From Lineus longissimus (lineage: Eukaryota; Nemertea; Pilidiophora; Heteronemertea; Lineidae), in the NCBI RefSeq assembly GCF_910592395.1, contig NC_088318.1, positions 186,001 through 250,000 of the forward strand: a DNA stretch of 64,000 bases. Reading direction: 5' to 3'. A program made the translations under genes and the position numbers. Each line of letters begins with the position of its first letter. Position 1 is the first letter of the stretch. This document shows positions 12,247-25,600 of the stretch, in pieces. Below the pieces are notes generated by a model. The model searched no databases, was not told where the DNA came from, and saw only the letters and a program-made list of their open reading frames with translations.

Positions 12247-13609
12247 GTGTAATTCAAGGCCTAATTTCGGTGCAGTTCTGGACATTTTGCAGCCCTTTTG
12301 TCCTGATCAAGCTCCAAGGATGTTGGCAAAACAGATCCAAAGGACAACATCACAGTTGGGAATACCATTCATGGACTTAAGGACATTCCAGATCAGGAAG
12401 TTTAGTAGTATGATATCATATTCCAGAAGTCTTCAAATGTAGGAAGCCAGGGTTTGTTTGGACAGCACACATCCCTCACCACTACATCAATACAGCATGT
12501 GAACCATGCGGGGTCACTTCTCAAATAACCACTGGTGCCAAGTGGAGTTTCCCTGCAGCCGGAAAATACTCCTGTAGATTCATAGATTGATACACGATCA
12601 TTCCACATCATGACAGCATGACCAATGAGATGATTCATTATGCCTGCCATTTTAAGGATGACGTCACACACTCGTGTTGGTGCAATGAAGACATCATGCG
12701 CAGTGACAAACTCTCTAAGCCAATCAGCGCTTGATGCTATAACATGTGACCTGGATGATGAGACCTTGACCGTCCAAGGAGAAGACGCATCGAATAAGCA
12801 CACAGACATGAACACATGGCCTACATGAGCGACATTCCTCTGTGCTGCCACCTTGTGAGTTACTTGGTACCAATCAAGTGGAATCACTCCTTGACATCTC
12901 TTTAAAATCAACAAAGGAAGAGAGTGATTATCATTCATTTAGATTAAAATTGTTTATTGACAAAGCCTTTCATCAATCTGCAATATATATTTACACAGAT
13001 GGGCTGACCGTTATTCTTACAATACAACATCAGAGTCCCTGACAGATCTACAGCGGAGCCAAATAAAGCACACCTCCTCTACAAATAGCTTCCGCTCTGA
13101 GTCATTGGCAGTTTTTAGAAAATATGGAAACTGGAAAAACTTCCATTCACATTTTTAACCGAATAACTTAGTTCTGAGGGAAAGAACTTGAATCTCTTAT
13201 ATAAGACTGCTTATATCTTAGACTTACTAACCAACAATATACGAACAGTTCCATTTTAAATACATGTATATACAAAGGAGAAATGCATCTGAATTGAATA
13301 AATCATATTATAAAATATATTGTTTATATCTTCCTGAACTACGGCTGTATTTCTAATGTATAAGAGGAGGAAATGTGAGTGTAGACCATCTATTCACAAT
13401 TACTGAGCCACAATAGTCTGTGACTGCTTATACACCAATCACATCTCTTAACAGCCTATTTCATTGGTTTCATGTTCAAAAGGAAGCTAAGCAGGGATCA
13501 TTTGACCACCTTTAAGCAGTGACACCCTCAGCACCTGTTAACTCATTCAGAAACTGTCTCTAAATATGAATGCATGCATGATATGGCAATCTGACCTCTT
13601 CGCCTCCTC
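12247..13609. other. convergent 3' UTRs of tetraspanin and KIF15
   Basis: This lies between the two stop codons. A 178-codon minus-strand frame at 12938-12402 is antisense to the tetraspanin 3' UTR and shows no recognisable domain. No repeat array is present. Confidence 0.5.
12953..12958 (-). terminator. KIF15: poly(A) signal, KIF15
   Basis: AATAAA on the minus strand (TTTATT on plus), about 650 nt past the KIF15 stop at 13610. It would place cleavage near 12935, about 690 nt from the tetraspanin stop, so the two 3' UTRs may meet or overlap. Confidence 0.55.
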
Positions 13610-16600
13610 CTAACACTTGACGTTACTCTGATCGTTGACCTTGGGCTTGAAGTTCTCCTTCAAGGTCGACTCTACTGGCTTCTTGACCTTGAACTTGGCA
13701 AGTTCTGACGTCAGACGTACGATATCCTGGAAGATATAATATGGATATAGAGAGTTATGGGCACAGGGCGACTGGGAAGTTCATTTATGGAATCTGGAGA
13801 TCCCATACCAGTAGAAATATCGAGGGAAAGTGATTCCATAGCAGTGGGAGTAATCCTTCTCCAATTCTCCTGCCGTCTGCGTACTGATAACCTGGTGTCC
13901 AGGTGATTGATCAAGCTCACGTGTCGTCCAAAAGAGAAACCATACGTCCAGCAAAACACCATCTTGGAGACGAAGGCAGTCTCCTCGGTGACGTCCAGCA
14001 AGTCAACTAGACATGGCTCATTGCGATGCCTGTGAGCAGGCAGCATAAAACACCTCATATACAGTAAACGTTGCATGTCGGCACTTTCATCAATTATAGA
14101 TCAAGTTTGTCACACACATCACCAATTGTATTAGGAAGACTGCTCTGTGAGTATCCACTCTAGTGAGTCCAATACATGCAAGGTTTACTGTAGTTCTCCC
14201 TGATGAGTATGTCATAGGCAATGCTCGCAACGCAACTGTTGGAAAGTTTCACCAGCTGAGATACTTTCCCAATTTGCCTTCGTCTGTGCAGAAGGTCTGT
14301 TACTTGTTAACTGTGTCGGATTAGTAAACTTTGCCAAAATCAACCAAGTAAAGGTAACATATCAGGGGAGATTTTAGTGGACCAGCTGAACCTATCAACC
14401 AAGTAAAGGTAACATATCAGGGGAGATTTTAGTGGACCAGCTGAACCTATCAACCAAGTAAAGGTAACATATCAGGGGAGATTTTAGTGGACCAGCTGAA
14501 CCTATGAATGATGTTGCCATGTCAAGATGGTGAGGACATGTGTGTTTACTTGCACCAGACTCAGGCAAAGTTTACTTCTGAGAGTGTAAAGTTGTTGAAA
14601 AGTTATCAGTTAGTGCAAGACACTCAAAGCACACCAGAATGTACAAATAAGTGGTTTATTTTTAGCTCTCATCCATGTAGAATAAGCACAGGTGGTCACC
14701 TATTAAACCATTGCAATAGCGCACTGGTCCACTTTACCTGAGCCTGGTGGACACGAGACACGACATGCACGGACATGCTGGACATGATTTTTGATCGACA
14801 GAAACACCTGATTGTCACCTTCATCAACACAACTTAAGTGGCAGTGTTTTTTTCAATATTCAATTGACAACTTTACTGCGCCACCGTTGCCAAGAGTTAC
14901 GAGTTCCAAGCCGATGATAAGATGATAAACAAGATATTCCGCCTCAATCAACTTCAGTTTAACATGTTTCAAACCTAACTACTGTGAATGAATAATACAG
15001 AAGAACTGATAGCTAATCACTTTCACCATGCCAACTAAAGTACATGTATGCAGAGTTTCCTATCGTATCAGCTCATACAATGTGATTGGTTGCAAAGTCA
15101 TAACATATGATGGCCAACAAGTAGATCTGAGGAGCATGACCTCCATCTAATTAGATCTGAGGAGCATGACCTCCATCTAATTAGATCTGAGGAGCATGAC
15201 CTCCATCTAATTAGATCTGAGGAGCATGACCTCCATCTAATTAGATCTGAGGAGCATGACCTCCATCTAATTAGATCTGAGGAGCATGACCTCCATCTAA
15301 TTAGATCTGAGGAGCATGACCTCCATCTAATTAGATCTGAGGAGCATGACCTCCATCTAATTAGATCTGAGGAGCATGACCTCCATCTAATTAGATCTGA
15401 GGAGCATGACCTCCATCTAATTAGATCTGAGGAGCATGACCTCCATCTAATTAGATCTGAGGAGCATGACCTCCATCTAACCGTTCACAATGACTGACAC
15501 AGGTCAGAGCTATATATAAACCGACAACACACGAGTCTCATGGTCTCCATCAAGGACTCAAATGACAGATAGAGAGGTATCCAGATTAGAGAGGACACAT
15601 CACTTTAGGACTGAAATCAGTCCTTCAGAATGCCCCATGGCAGGTGTATAGTAAGGGAGGTTCCACTGTTTTATATAATATGTTCATTCTGGCAATTAGC
15701 CAACCTTTCCCAGGTTTTCTGGAATGTGGTCGTGCTCTAAGCTTCATAACAACAACAAATAAGTGAGGAACAAATACAATACAAAAGCTCAGCACAAACA
15801 ATGGCAAAACAGAACAGAGCAAGTAGCACAAAGGACAGAACTTTAAACATAGCTTGGTGTGTAAACATGCTGTGGATGTAACTGGTGCTTGGTCTACATG
15901 TACAGTGTAGCAGTTCCTCTTAATATTACATGTACAGTGTAGCAGTTCCTCTCAATATTACATGTACAGTGTAGCAGTTCCTCTCAATATTACATGTACA
16001 GTGTAGCAGTTCCTCTCAATATTACATGTACAGTGTAGCAGTTCCTCTCAATATTACATGTACAGTGTAGCAGTTCCTCTCAATATTACATGTACAGTGT
16101 AGCAGTTCCTCTCAATATTACATGTACAGTGTAGCAGTTCCTCTCAATATTACATGTACAGTGTAGCAGTTCCTCTCAATATTACATGTACAGTGTAGCA
16201 GTTCCTCTCAATATTACATGTACAACAATCATCACAGACAATACAGACAGGGTTTTTTTAAATAACGCATAAAGCAGAAATGAAATAGTTTTGATTAGTT
16301 TAATCGAGGGAAAGTTTGTATGGCAGTTGGACTAGGACTAGAAATCTGGTCTCGTTTGCAACAGAAGTTCATAAAGGTGCAAGCTTTCCAGACCTACAAA
16401 AGAGATAACAAACTCCAGCACATGAACAAAGCTACTGAAAACAGACACAAACAAATGAAGAGTATTCACAGGCAAATGTGGTGCACATAGTTAGCAATGC
16501 CCGGAGGTCTTGTCTATGTCTCTTACTGGACAAACAAAGGTGCCAGACTTGTGCATCAGCCATTTACCTGTCTACTAAAGTCCATTCGCAAATGTTTCGT

Positions 16601-19600
16601 CTGCATTGCTTCAGGCTCTGGAGCACAAACTACAGGTTGGATTATTCTCAAGGTTGGTTTCTTGTATGTCTCTGTGTACATTGATGAAGTGACTTCGGAC
16701 ATTTAGACATCTTTGGTCAACAGAACCCAAATCCAAAGAAATCCAACCAGTATTTTATGCTGGAGAGCGGCGAGCCCCAAATGATGCTGACCTAATGTTA
16801 CCAATGGACTATAGAGATGCATATTCACAAGTTAGTACACATCAGCACAGGCAGAATTGATAAAGCCAAGGCTAACAATGATAAGAGGCTAGCCACCATA
16901 CCAAAGCTAACAATGATAGTACCTCCTGGAAGAGGTGGGCGACTTGAAGAGAGACGCGCTAACTGCCGATTCTTCTTTGGGGCTACGAAACAGCGTTGAA
17001 TTAGCCGTTTGGAAAATACTGGAATTATCGCGAGGTGTTTGGTACAGAGTCATATTAGCTCTCAAATCAGCCTTTGGCATTCGGAAAGACCCAGCTAGAG
17101 GAGTTTGGAAAAAAGTTGCATTAACCCCTGGTTCTGCATAAGCATTCCGCGTATGAGAGAAGGCAGAGCTAGCAGACGACTCATCCAATGAAAGTGGTGT
17201 GTGGTAGACAGACACGGAGCGCCTCGCCACATCAGGGGTGGAGCCTGGAGTATCTCTACTCACTTCTTTTAGACGGTGATTCTCTTGTTTGATGTTCATG
17301 TGATACTGTATCTTCTGGTGATGATTCTGGTGACCAACTAGCTTGGCGTTCTCATCTTGGACCTCACCAAGCTTCTCTTGTAATTCCTTGGTTTCCTGCA
17401 GTGAAACAGAGATGCTATCAGTTGAGAGATTACTTAAGAGAGGTTGTCGCAAACTCAGAATCTTGTCGTTTCTTGCACAACAGGAAGCTGTCTGACAGAG
17501 AATTGTAACCAAGGCATAGCCAGGCCGTGCGATAGAGAAATGGTTTCCTGGCGCAGTTAGAGACGCACCCTTAGCATTTTAGCCCTCTCCTCTTTTAGTT
17601 GCTCAACCTCAGATTTCAATCTTGTCGTCTCGGCTTGATCCTTTTCTGCCAAGGCCTTGAGTCTGAAAGAAGATTGAAATTGATCAGAATTTTGAAAGTC
17701 CAACCTTTTTGATAGGTTTGTTGATGCCGGATATGCACTGGCTACATGTTTACGCTTGCCTTCCTATAAACAATGTCTTATCTTCGCACTCATCCTGTAG
17801 CGCTGGCAAAGTGGGGTTGATTGAAAACCACACCCTCAATCTGTACTTCCATTTCTTATCAACTTCTCCACAACTGACCAAACCTCGTCCCCTTACCTTT
17901 CCACGTCTTCATACTTTTCATTGAGGATATCTTCGTTCATTTCCAGATTACACTCTGACTGCCGCAATCTGAAACAGATGCAGAAGACCACCATAAGTCA
18001 CGCTTCACATGTGAAAACTGAAGCCATGGATATGAAGCACAACAAAGCAAGATGGCCGAATGACCTTCTGTTAGGAGGGTGACGTGGTCAAGATAGCAGC
18101 CTGCAGAACCTGAATGACCTTCTGTTAGGAGGGTGATGTGGTCAAGATAGCAGCCTGAAGAACCTGAATGACCTTCTGTTAGGAGGGTGACGTGGTCAAG
18201 ATAGCAGCCTGCAGAACCTGAATGACCTTCTGTTAGGAGGGTGACGTGGTCAAGATAGCAGCCTGCAGAACCTGAATGACCTTCTGTTAGGAGGGTGATG
18301 TGGTCAAGATAGCAGCCTGCAGAACCTGAATGACCTTCTGTTAGGAGGGTGATGTGGTCAAGATAGCAGCCTGCAGAACCTGAATGACCTTCTGTTAGGA
18401 GGGTGATGTGGTCAAGATAGCAGCCTGAAGAACCTGAATGACCTTCTGTTAGGAGGGTGATGTGGTCAAGATAGCAGCCTGCAGAACCTGAATGACCTTC
18501 TGTTAGGAGGGTGACGTGGTCAAGATAGCAGCCTGAAGAACCTGAATGACCTTCTGTTAGGAGGGTGATGTGGTCAAGATAGCAGCCTGAAGAACCCGAA
18601 TGACCTTCTGTTAGGAGGGTGACGTGGTCAAGATAGCAGCCTGCAGAACCCGAATGACCTTCTGTTAGGAGGGTGACGTGGTCAAGATAGCAGCCTGAAG
18701 AACCTGAATGACCTTCTGTTAGGAGGGTGATGTGGTCAAGATAGCAGCCTGCAGAACCTGAATGACCTTCTGTTAGGAGGGTGACGTGGTCAAGATAGCA
18801 GCCTGCAGAACCTGAATGACCTTCTGTTAGGAGGGTGACATGGTCAAGATAGCAGCCTGAAGAACCTGAATGACCTTCTGTTAGGAGGGTGATGTGGTCA
18901 AGATAGCAGCCTGCAGAACCTGAATGACCTTCTGTTAGGAGGGTGACGTGGTCAAGATAGCAGCCTGCAGAACCTGAATGACCTTCTGTTAGGAGGGTGA
19001 CATGGTCAAGATAGCAGCCTGAAGAACCTGAATGACCTTCTGTTAGGAGGGTGACGTGGTCAAGATAGCAGCCTGCAGAACCTGAATGACCTTCTGTTAG
19101 GAGGGTGATGTGGTCAAGATAGCAGCCTGAAGAACCTGAATGACCTTCTGTCAGGAGGGTGATGTGGTCAAGATAGCAGCCTGCAGAACCCGAATGACCT
19201 TCTGTTAGGAGGGTGACGTGGTCAAGATAGCAGCCTGAAGAACCTGAATGACCTTCTGTTAGGAGGGTGACGTGGTCAAGATAGCAGCCTGCAGAACCTG
19301 AATGACCTTCTGTTAGGAGGGTGACGTGGTCAAGATAGCAGCCTGCAGAACCTGAATGACCTTCTGTTAGGAGGGTGATGTGGTCAAGATAGCAGCCTGC
19401 AGAACCTGAATGACCTTCTGTTAGGAGGGTGATGTGGTCAAGATAGCAGCCTGCAGAACCTGAATGACCTTCTGTTAGGAGGGTGATGTGGTCAAGATAG
19501 CAGCCTGCAGAACCTGAATGACCTTCTGTTAGGAGGGTGATGTGGTCAAGATAGCAGCCTGAAGAACCTGAATGACCTTCTGTTAGGAGGGTGATGTGGT

Positions 19601-22600
19601 CAAGATAGCAGCCTGCAGAACCTGAATGACCTTCTGTTAGGAGGGTGACGTGGTCAAGATAGCAGCCTGAAGAACCTGAATGACCTTCTGTTAGGAGGGT
19701 GATGTGGTCAAGATAGCAGCCTGAAGAACCCGAATGACCTTCTGTTAGGAGGGTGACGTGGTCAAGATAGCAGCCTGCAGAACCCGAATGACCTTCTGTT
19801 AGGAGGGTGACGTGGTCAAGATAGCAGCCTGCAGAACCTGAATGACCTTCTGTTAGGAGGGTGACATGGTCAAGATAGCAGCCTGAAGAACCTGAATGAC
19901 CTTCTGTTAGGAGGGTGACGTGGTCAAGATAGCAGCCTGCAGAACCTGAATGACCTTCTGTTAGGAGGGTGATGTGGTCAAGATAGCAGCCTGAAGAACC
20001 TGAATGACCTTCTGTCAGGAGGGTGATGTGGTCAAGATAGCAGCCTGCAGAACCCGAATGACCTTCTGTTAGGAGGGTGACGTGGTCAAGATAGCAGCCT
20101 GCAGAACCTGAATGACCTTCTGTTAGGAGGGTGACGTGGTCAAGATAGCAGCCTGCAGAACCCGAATGACCTTCTGTTAGGAGGGTGACGTGGTCAAGAT
20201 AGCAGCCTGCAGAACCTGAATGACCTTCTGTTAGGAGGGTGATGTGGTCAAGATAGCAGCCTGCAGAACCCGAATGACCTTCTGTTAGGAGGGTGATGTG
20301 GTCAAGATAGCAGCCTGCAGAACCTGAATGACCTTCTGTTAGGAGGGTGACATGGTCAAGATAGCAGCCTGCAGAACCTGAATGACCTTCTGTTAGGAGG
20401 GTGATGTGGTCAAGATAGCAGCCTGAAGAACCCGAATGACCTTCTGTTAGGAGGGTGATGTGGTCAAGATAGCAGCCTGCAGAACCTGAATGACCTTCTG
20501 TTAGGAGGGTGACGTGGTCAAGATAGCAGCCTGCAGAACCTGAATGACCTTCTGTCAGGAGGGTGACGTGGTCAAGATAGCAGCCTGAAGAACCCGAATG
20601 ACCTTCTGTCAGGAGGGTGACGTGGTCAAGATAGCAGCCTGAAGAACCCGAATGACCTTCTGTCAGGAGGGTGACGTGGTCAAGATAGCAGCCTGAAGAA
20701 CCCGAATGACCTTCTGTTAGGAGGGTGACGTGGTCAAGATAGCAGCCTGCAGAACCTGAATGACCTTCTGTTAGGAGGGTGACATGGTCAAGATAGCAGC
20801 CTGCAGAACCCGAATGACCTTCTGTTAGGAGGGTGACGTGGTCAAGATAGCAGCCTGCAGAACCTGAATGACCTTCTGTTAGGAGGGTGACATGGTCAAG
20901 ATAGCAGCCTGAAGAACCCGAATGACCTTCTGTTAGGAGGGTGACGTGGTCAAGATAGCAGCCTGCAGAACCTGAATGACCTTCTGTTAGGAGGGTGACA
21001 TGGTCAAGATAGCAGCCTGAAGAACCTGAATGACCTTCTGTTAGGAGGGTGATGTGGTCAAGATAGCAGCCTGCAGAACCTGAATGACCTTCTGTTAGGA
21101 GGGTGATGTGGTCAAGATAGCAGCCTGCAGAACCTGAATGACCTTCTGTTAGGAGGGTGATGTGGTCAAGATAGCAGCCTGCAGAACCCGAATGACCTTC
21201 TGTTAGGAGGGTGACATGGTCAAGATAGCAGCCTGCAGAACCTGAATGACCTTCTGTTAGGAGGGTGATGTGGTCAAGATAGCAGCCTGAAGAACCCGAA
21301 TGACCTTCTGTTAGGAGGGTGACGTGGTCAAGATATATATATTCTAATACTTACGCATTCTCAAGTCTTTCCTTCTCAGTCAAGAGTTCTTCCAGCTTGT
21401 CTGTTCGCTTCTTGAGGTTGTCACAAACGCGCCCCAGTGCCTCAGACACATTTTTACTGTTCTCTTGAACTTGTTTCAGCCTGCAACAGATGAACAGAAG
21501 ATGAATCAGTAACTCCACCTATCAATGATAACAATGTTCACACTGGCTCTTTTCCATACTATGTTGAATCTCGCTAAAAGTGCAGTTAGGAAATATCACC
21601 AGGCTAGTCTCAATGAAATCTTTCTACGGTTTCAAGGACCAGTTCTAAAGTTCTCATGTGAAGCCAGAGCCTTTCATCATTTGCCCTGTATGATGTCAGC
21701 ACTGCCGCATCCCAACAGCTGATGACCACTTGATACACTGATCTCACAAGTATCTGTTGATTTTCAGCCCAGCACATGTTTACTTACTCAAGTTCCTTGT
21801 TCCTCAACTCAATATCTAGCTCAGAAAAGCGGTTTTCTTGTCGACTTGCTTCATCTGTGGCATCTTGCAGCAGAGTCTGAAATAATGAAAGTTGAACTCA
21901 CTTTAACCCCACTTGAAAACACTTCTCCTCACCTCTTGAGCAGCTGCTGGTGACAAGCTAACAACCTCTACTCCACCACCTCTTGGAGTAGGGGAAGGGT
22001 TGCAGTAACCACATCATATTGAAGGCCCGGCCCAGGATAGGAGCCTCCTGCCCAGTCACCTCTTGGGCAACTGCTGGTGACAAGCTAACAGCCTCTACTC
22101 CACCACCTCTTGGAGTAGGGGAAGGGTTGCAGTAACCACATCATATTGAAGGCCTGGCCCAGGATAGGAGCCTTCTGCCCAGTCACCTGATGGGCAGATG
22201 ACAGCTACCACCATGATATCCTCCATGAACCATGTGCGCAATGCGTCTTCTTAACCGTGAAAAGATGAATGATGAATTAGTACTTAACTTACTTTTAACT
22301 GTTTAATCTCTTCGTTCTTTGCCATACGTCTGTCCTCACTCTCCTCAATAAAGCCTTTCAAAGAAACTCGCTCTTCCTTTACTGTGACCACTGTTAAGGA
22401 CCCGACATACAGCGTGAACAGGTAGGGGTTCAGAGTCTGATATCAACAATGGTCGAGAATAGCATGTGACGAGACCGGGTCAGTAGAACAGATGAGTGAC
22501 TCACTCAAAGCTACAACCCACAAGTGTGTAACTGTAGAACAGATGAGTGACTCACTCAAAGCTACAACCCACAAGTGTGTAACTGTAGAACAGATGAGTG

Positions 22601-25600
22601 ACTCACTCAAAGCTACAACCCACAAGTGTGTAACTGTAGAACAGATGAGTGACTCACTCAAAGCTACAACCCACAAGTGTGTAACTGTAGAACAGATGAG
22701 TGACTCACTCAAAGCTACAACCCACAAGTGTGTAACTGTAGAACAGATGAGTGACTCACTCAAAGCTACAACCCACAAGTGTGTAACTGTAGAACAGATG
22801 AGTGACTCACTCAAAGCTACAACCCACAAGTGTGTAACTGTACGGTGTAAGAGCAGTGGAAACAAGAAATGACTCATCTTATTCAAAAAGGATATTTCTT
22901 CAGCTCTTCTTGAAGTCGACAGACTTTCTCGCTCAGGTCCTCCTTTTCTTTCCCTTCGACCTCGACCTCTTTCACCTTTGTTTCATAGTTGGAATGGACT
23001 TGGTTCAGCTGCTCGATCTTGGACTGGAGCTGAAGGGAAAACATTGGTGCTGGACTGAGATGATGGTCAAACAAACTACCAGTCAACTGGAGCTTTATCA
23101 GCAACCCAGATGGAGAGGGCAGTGGTCAACGTTATCAAACATAACTACATGTACACTAGCAGGCCACACTCCTCCTAACATGGCTCAAGAAAGGTGCAAT
23201 GGCCCAGCCTGCAGGTGGTTAGATAACTTTAAACGCCAAACAACCAACAAATTCATCTCCTGGACGCCCTGGCAAAGGCCCAAGTCTGGGCCACGATGCC
23301 TAAGGTCCTGATGATCATATCTCACCTCCTTTTTGAGTGTTTCCACTCTGCAGGCCTTGCTCTCCAGTTCAGTCTGGGTCTGTTGTAGCAAGCCTTGGGT
23401 CTGGTTGAGCTGGTCGCTTAGCTGATCATTCTCATCAATAACACCATCAAGCTGAAAGTAGTAACGATTAACATTACAACACCTGACTCGGGCTCCAATG
23501 AAGGGGTGTGCAAAACATCCACCTTTGTAGTGAGTTCGAGGAAATGGTCGAGGTTCCACTCGGCTCACCTCTCTCTTCATTTCAACTCTCTGCTCCTCCT
23601 TGCTTCCTGTCATTGCTGCTAACTGCTGCTTGGCCTCAGCCAGGTTCTTATGGAGGTCATTGACGACCTCCTGATGGATCAGACGACTGTTCTGCTCCGC
23701 TTGGATCTTGGAGATCGCGGCTGACAACTCTTCTTGTAACACCTGCATCTTGTTCTTCTCATCCTGGACCCGAGACATCAACATGTTGATGGCATCCTGA
23801 AAATATCAACGTCGTCAAGTTAACTAGGAAGAATGCCCTGCCTCTCTGACATATCAATGAATGAATAATGCTTGGGCCAACCTCTTTCATTGCATGGAAG
23901 ACAACCACGACATTACAACACTTTGTCCAGGAGGTTTTAATCAACTTTGCCATCAGTCTAACTCACTCAGATGATCTACATGAGATCCAGTAGCTGTCAC
24001 ATTTCTCATATCTTACCTTATCCTCCGTCTTCTGCTTCTGCAGCTGTGTCACCTTGGCAACCAGGTCATCTCTCTCCAATGTGAGCTGCGAGAACTTCTC
24101 TATCAGACCGACATACAAGTTATGTTTCGATTCTAACTGCTGTAGCAGGAGTTGATTCTCCTCGAGAGCGCGTACCAGAGCATTCTCTTTGTCTTGTCCC
24201 TTCTGCATGAACTCTTCCTGGAGTTTGTGGTTTCTCTCCTGCTCCTGCTGAAGCTTCTCGTGGAGTGCCTGCAGCTCAATGTCAGACTCCTGAAGTGTGT
24301 TGCGGTCAATCATCATCATGTGCTCCAACTGCCGGATACGATCCTCATTAAAGTCATTCGTATTGTAAGCAGTCTCGAGCGACTCTTGCAGCATGTCTTT
24401 CTCCTCAAGCAACACATCATAGTCTTTCTGGAGACGGTTTACCTCAAACTCAACTTGGAGGGACTGAAAGATTAGACGTTTAGTAGGTCAACATACAATG
24501 ATTGCTTTTTCGTCAAACTCTGTTTAATATAACCAAAGACAAACATTAGCGGAACATAATCAGATCGAAGCAACACAGGACCAGTCAAATTGAGCAATAC
24601 TTATTTCAAGTGTCAGCTGCATGAAACTCTCTGGACAAATGGCCACATGATAGCCACCAGCTGTGACTGCATCAGGATAGTGCTGGGCCGAGTGCACTGA
24701 GTGGAGTCCCTCCCTCGTTGAGTGGAGTCCCTCCCTTGTTGAGTGGAGTCCCTCCCTCGTTGAGAGCAATCACTCCCACACCGAGTGAAGGTGAAGAAAG
24801 AAGACGAGAAAGACTAGTTCCCTACCTTCGTCCTCATCCCATCCACCTCCTTCTCAAATCTTGATTTACTCTCCCGATCTCTGTTCCGACTGGCTTCCAG
24901 TTCACGGTCAGCAGATGACATGAGCACCTTCAGATCATTGTTTTCTTCCTGTAGCACTGCCAGAGAAAAACAGACATACAGTGGAACCTTCCTTGGTGGC
25001 AAGCTCTCTAATAAAGACACCCTCTCTATAGCCTGAGCTTAACCCTAGTGGCACGCTCATCCTGCCTTGGAGGAGAAACACTCAGGAAGCTGTGGACAAG
25101 GAACAGTGAAGAGCAAAGTGAAATATCTTACTTGATTTGATGGACGTTACCTCCTGGAGTTCTTCTGTGAGTTTCGTTACTTGTTTTGTGAGATCGCTCC
25201 GTGTCGCATTCCATTCGTTTCGTTCTTTATTGATTATCTGAAAGGAACATGAGACTCTTGATTCACATGTAAGCACAGGTACGGATCGTGACATCTATGC
25301 ATGCAATATCTCCTTCCTCAATCCCCAATCTCAGCAATCACAAAACTATCACATGAAATATAATATTGAAGCTTCGAGTAGCTTATCAGCAAGTTGGTAA
25401 AATCATGGAGTAGGGTGGAAACTGTCCTGGCTCTCGGCCCTGGCCATAACGACGTTTACCTCATCAAGTTGCTGGGTCTGATGATCCAACTTTGAATTGT
25501 TCTGCTTCAACTTGCGCATCTGGGATTCCTGTTCCGCCAGCTTTTCATTCAGTTCATTATTCTGATTCTGTAGGATGATAGAAAACAAAGTTTGGCAAAA

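Noticed and set aside
12402-12938. 178-codon minus-strand frame
   Set aside because: Antisense to the tetraspanin 3' UTR, past the KIF15 poly(A) signal, with no recognised domain or splice context. It cannot be excluded but is not supported.
18058-21335. CRISPR-like regular repeats
   Set aside because: Units are contiguous with no unique spacers and lie in an animal intron; it is a minisatellite.
22443-22886. Repetitive frames on both strands (17-residue repeat)
   Set aside because: 51-bp array inside the U12 intron; open by arithmetic only.
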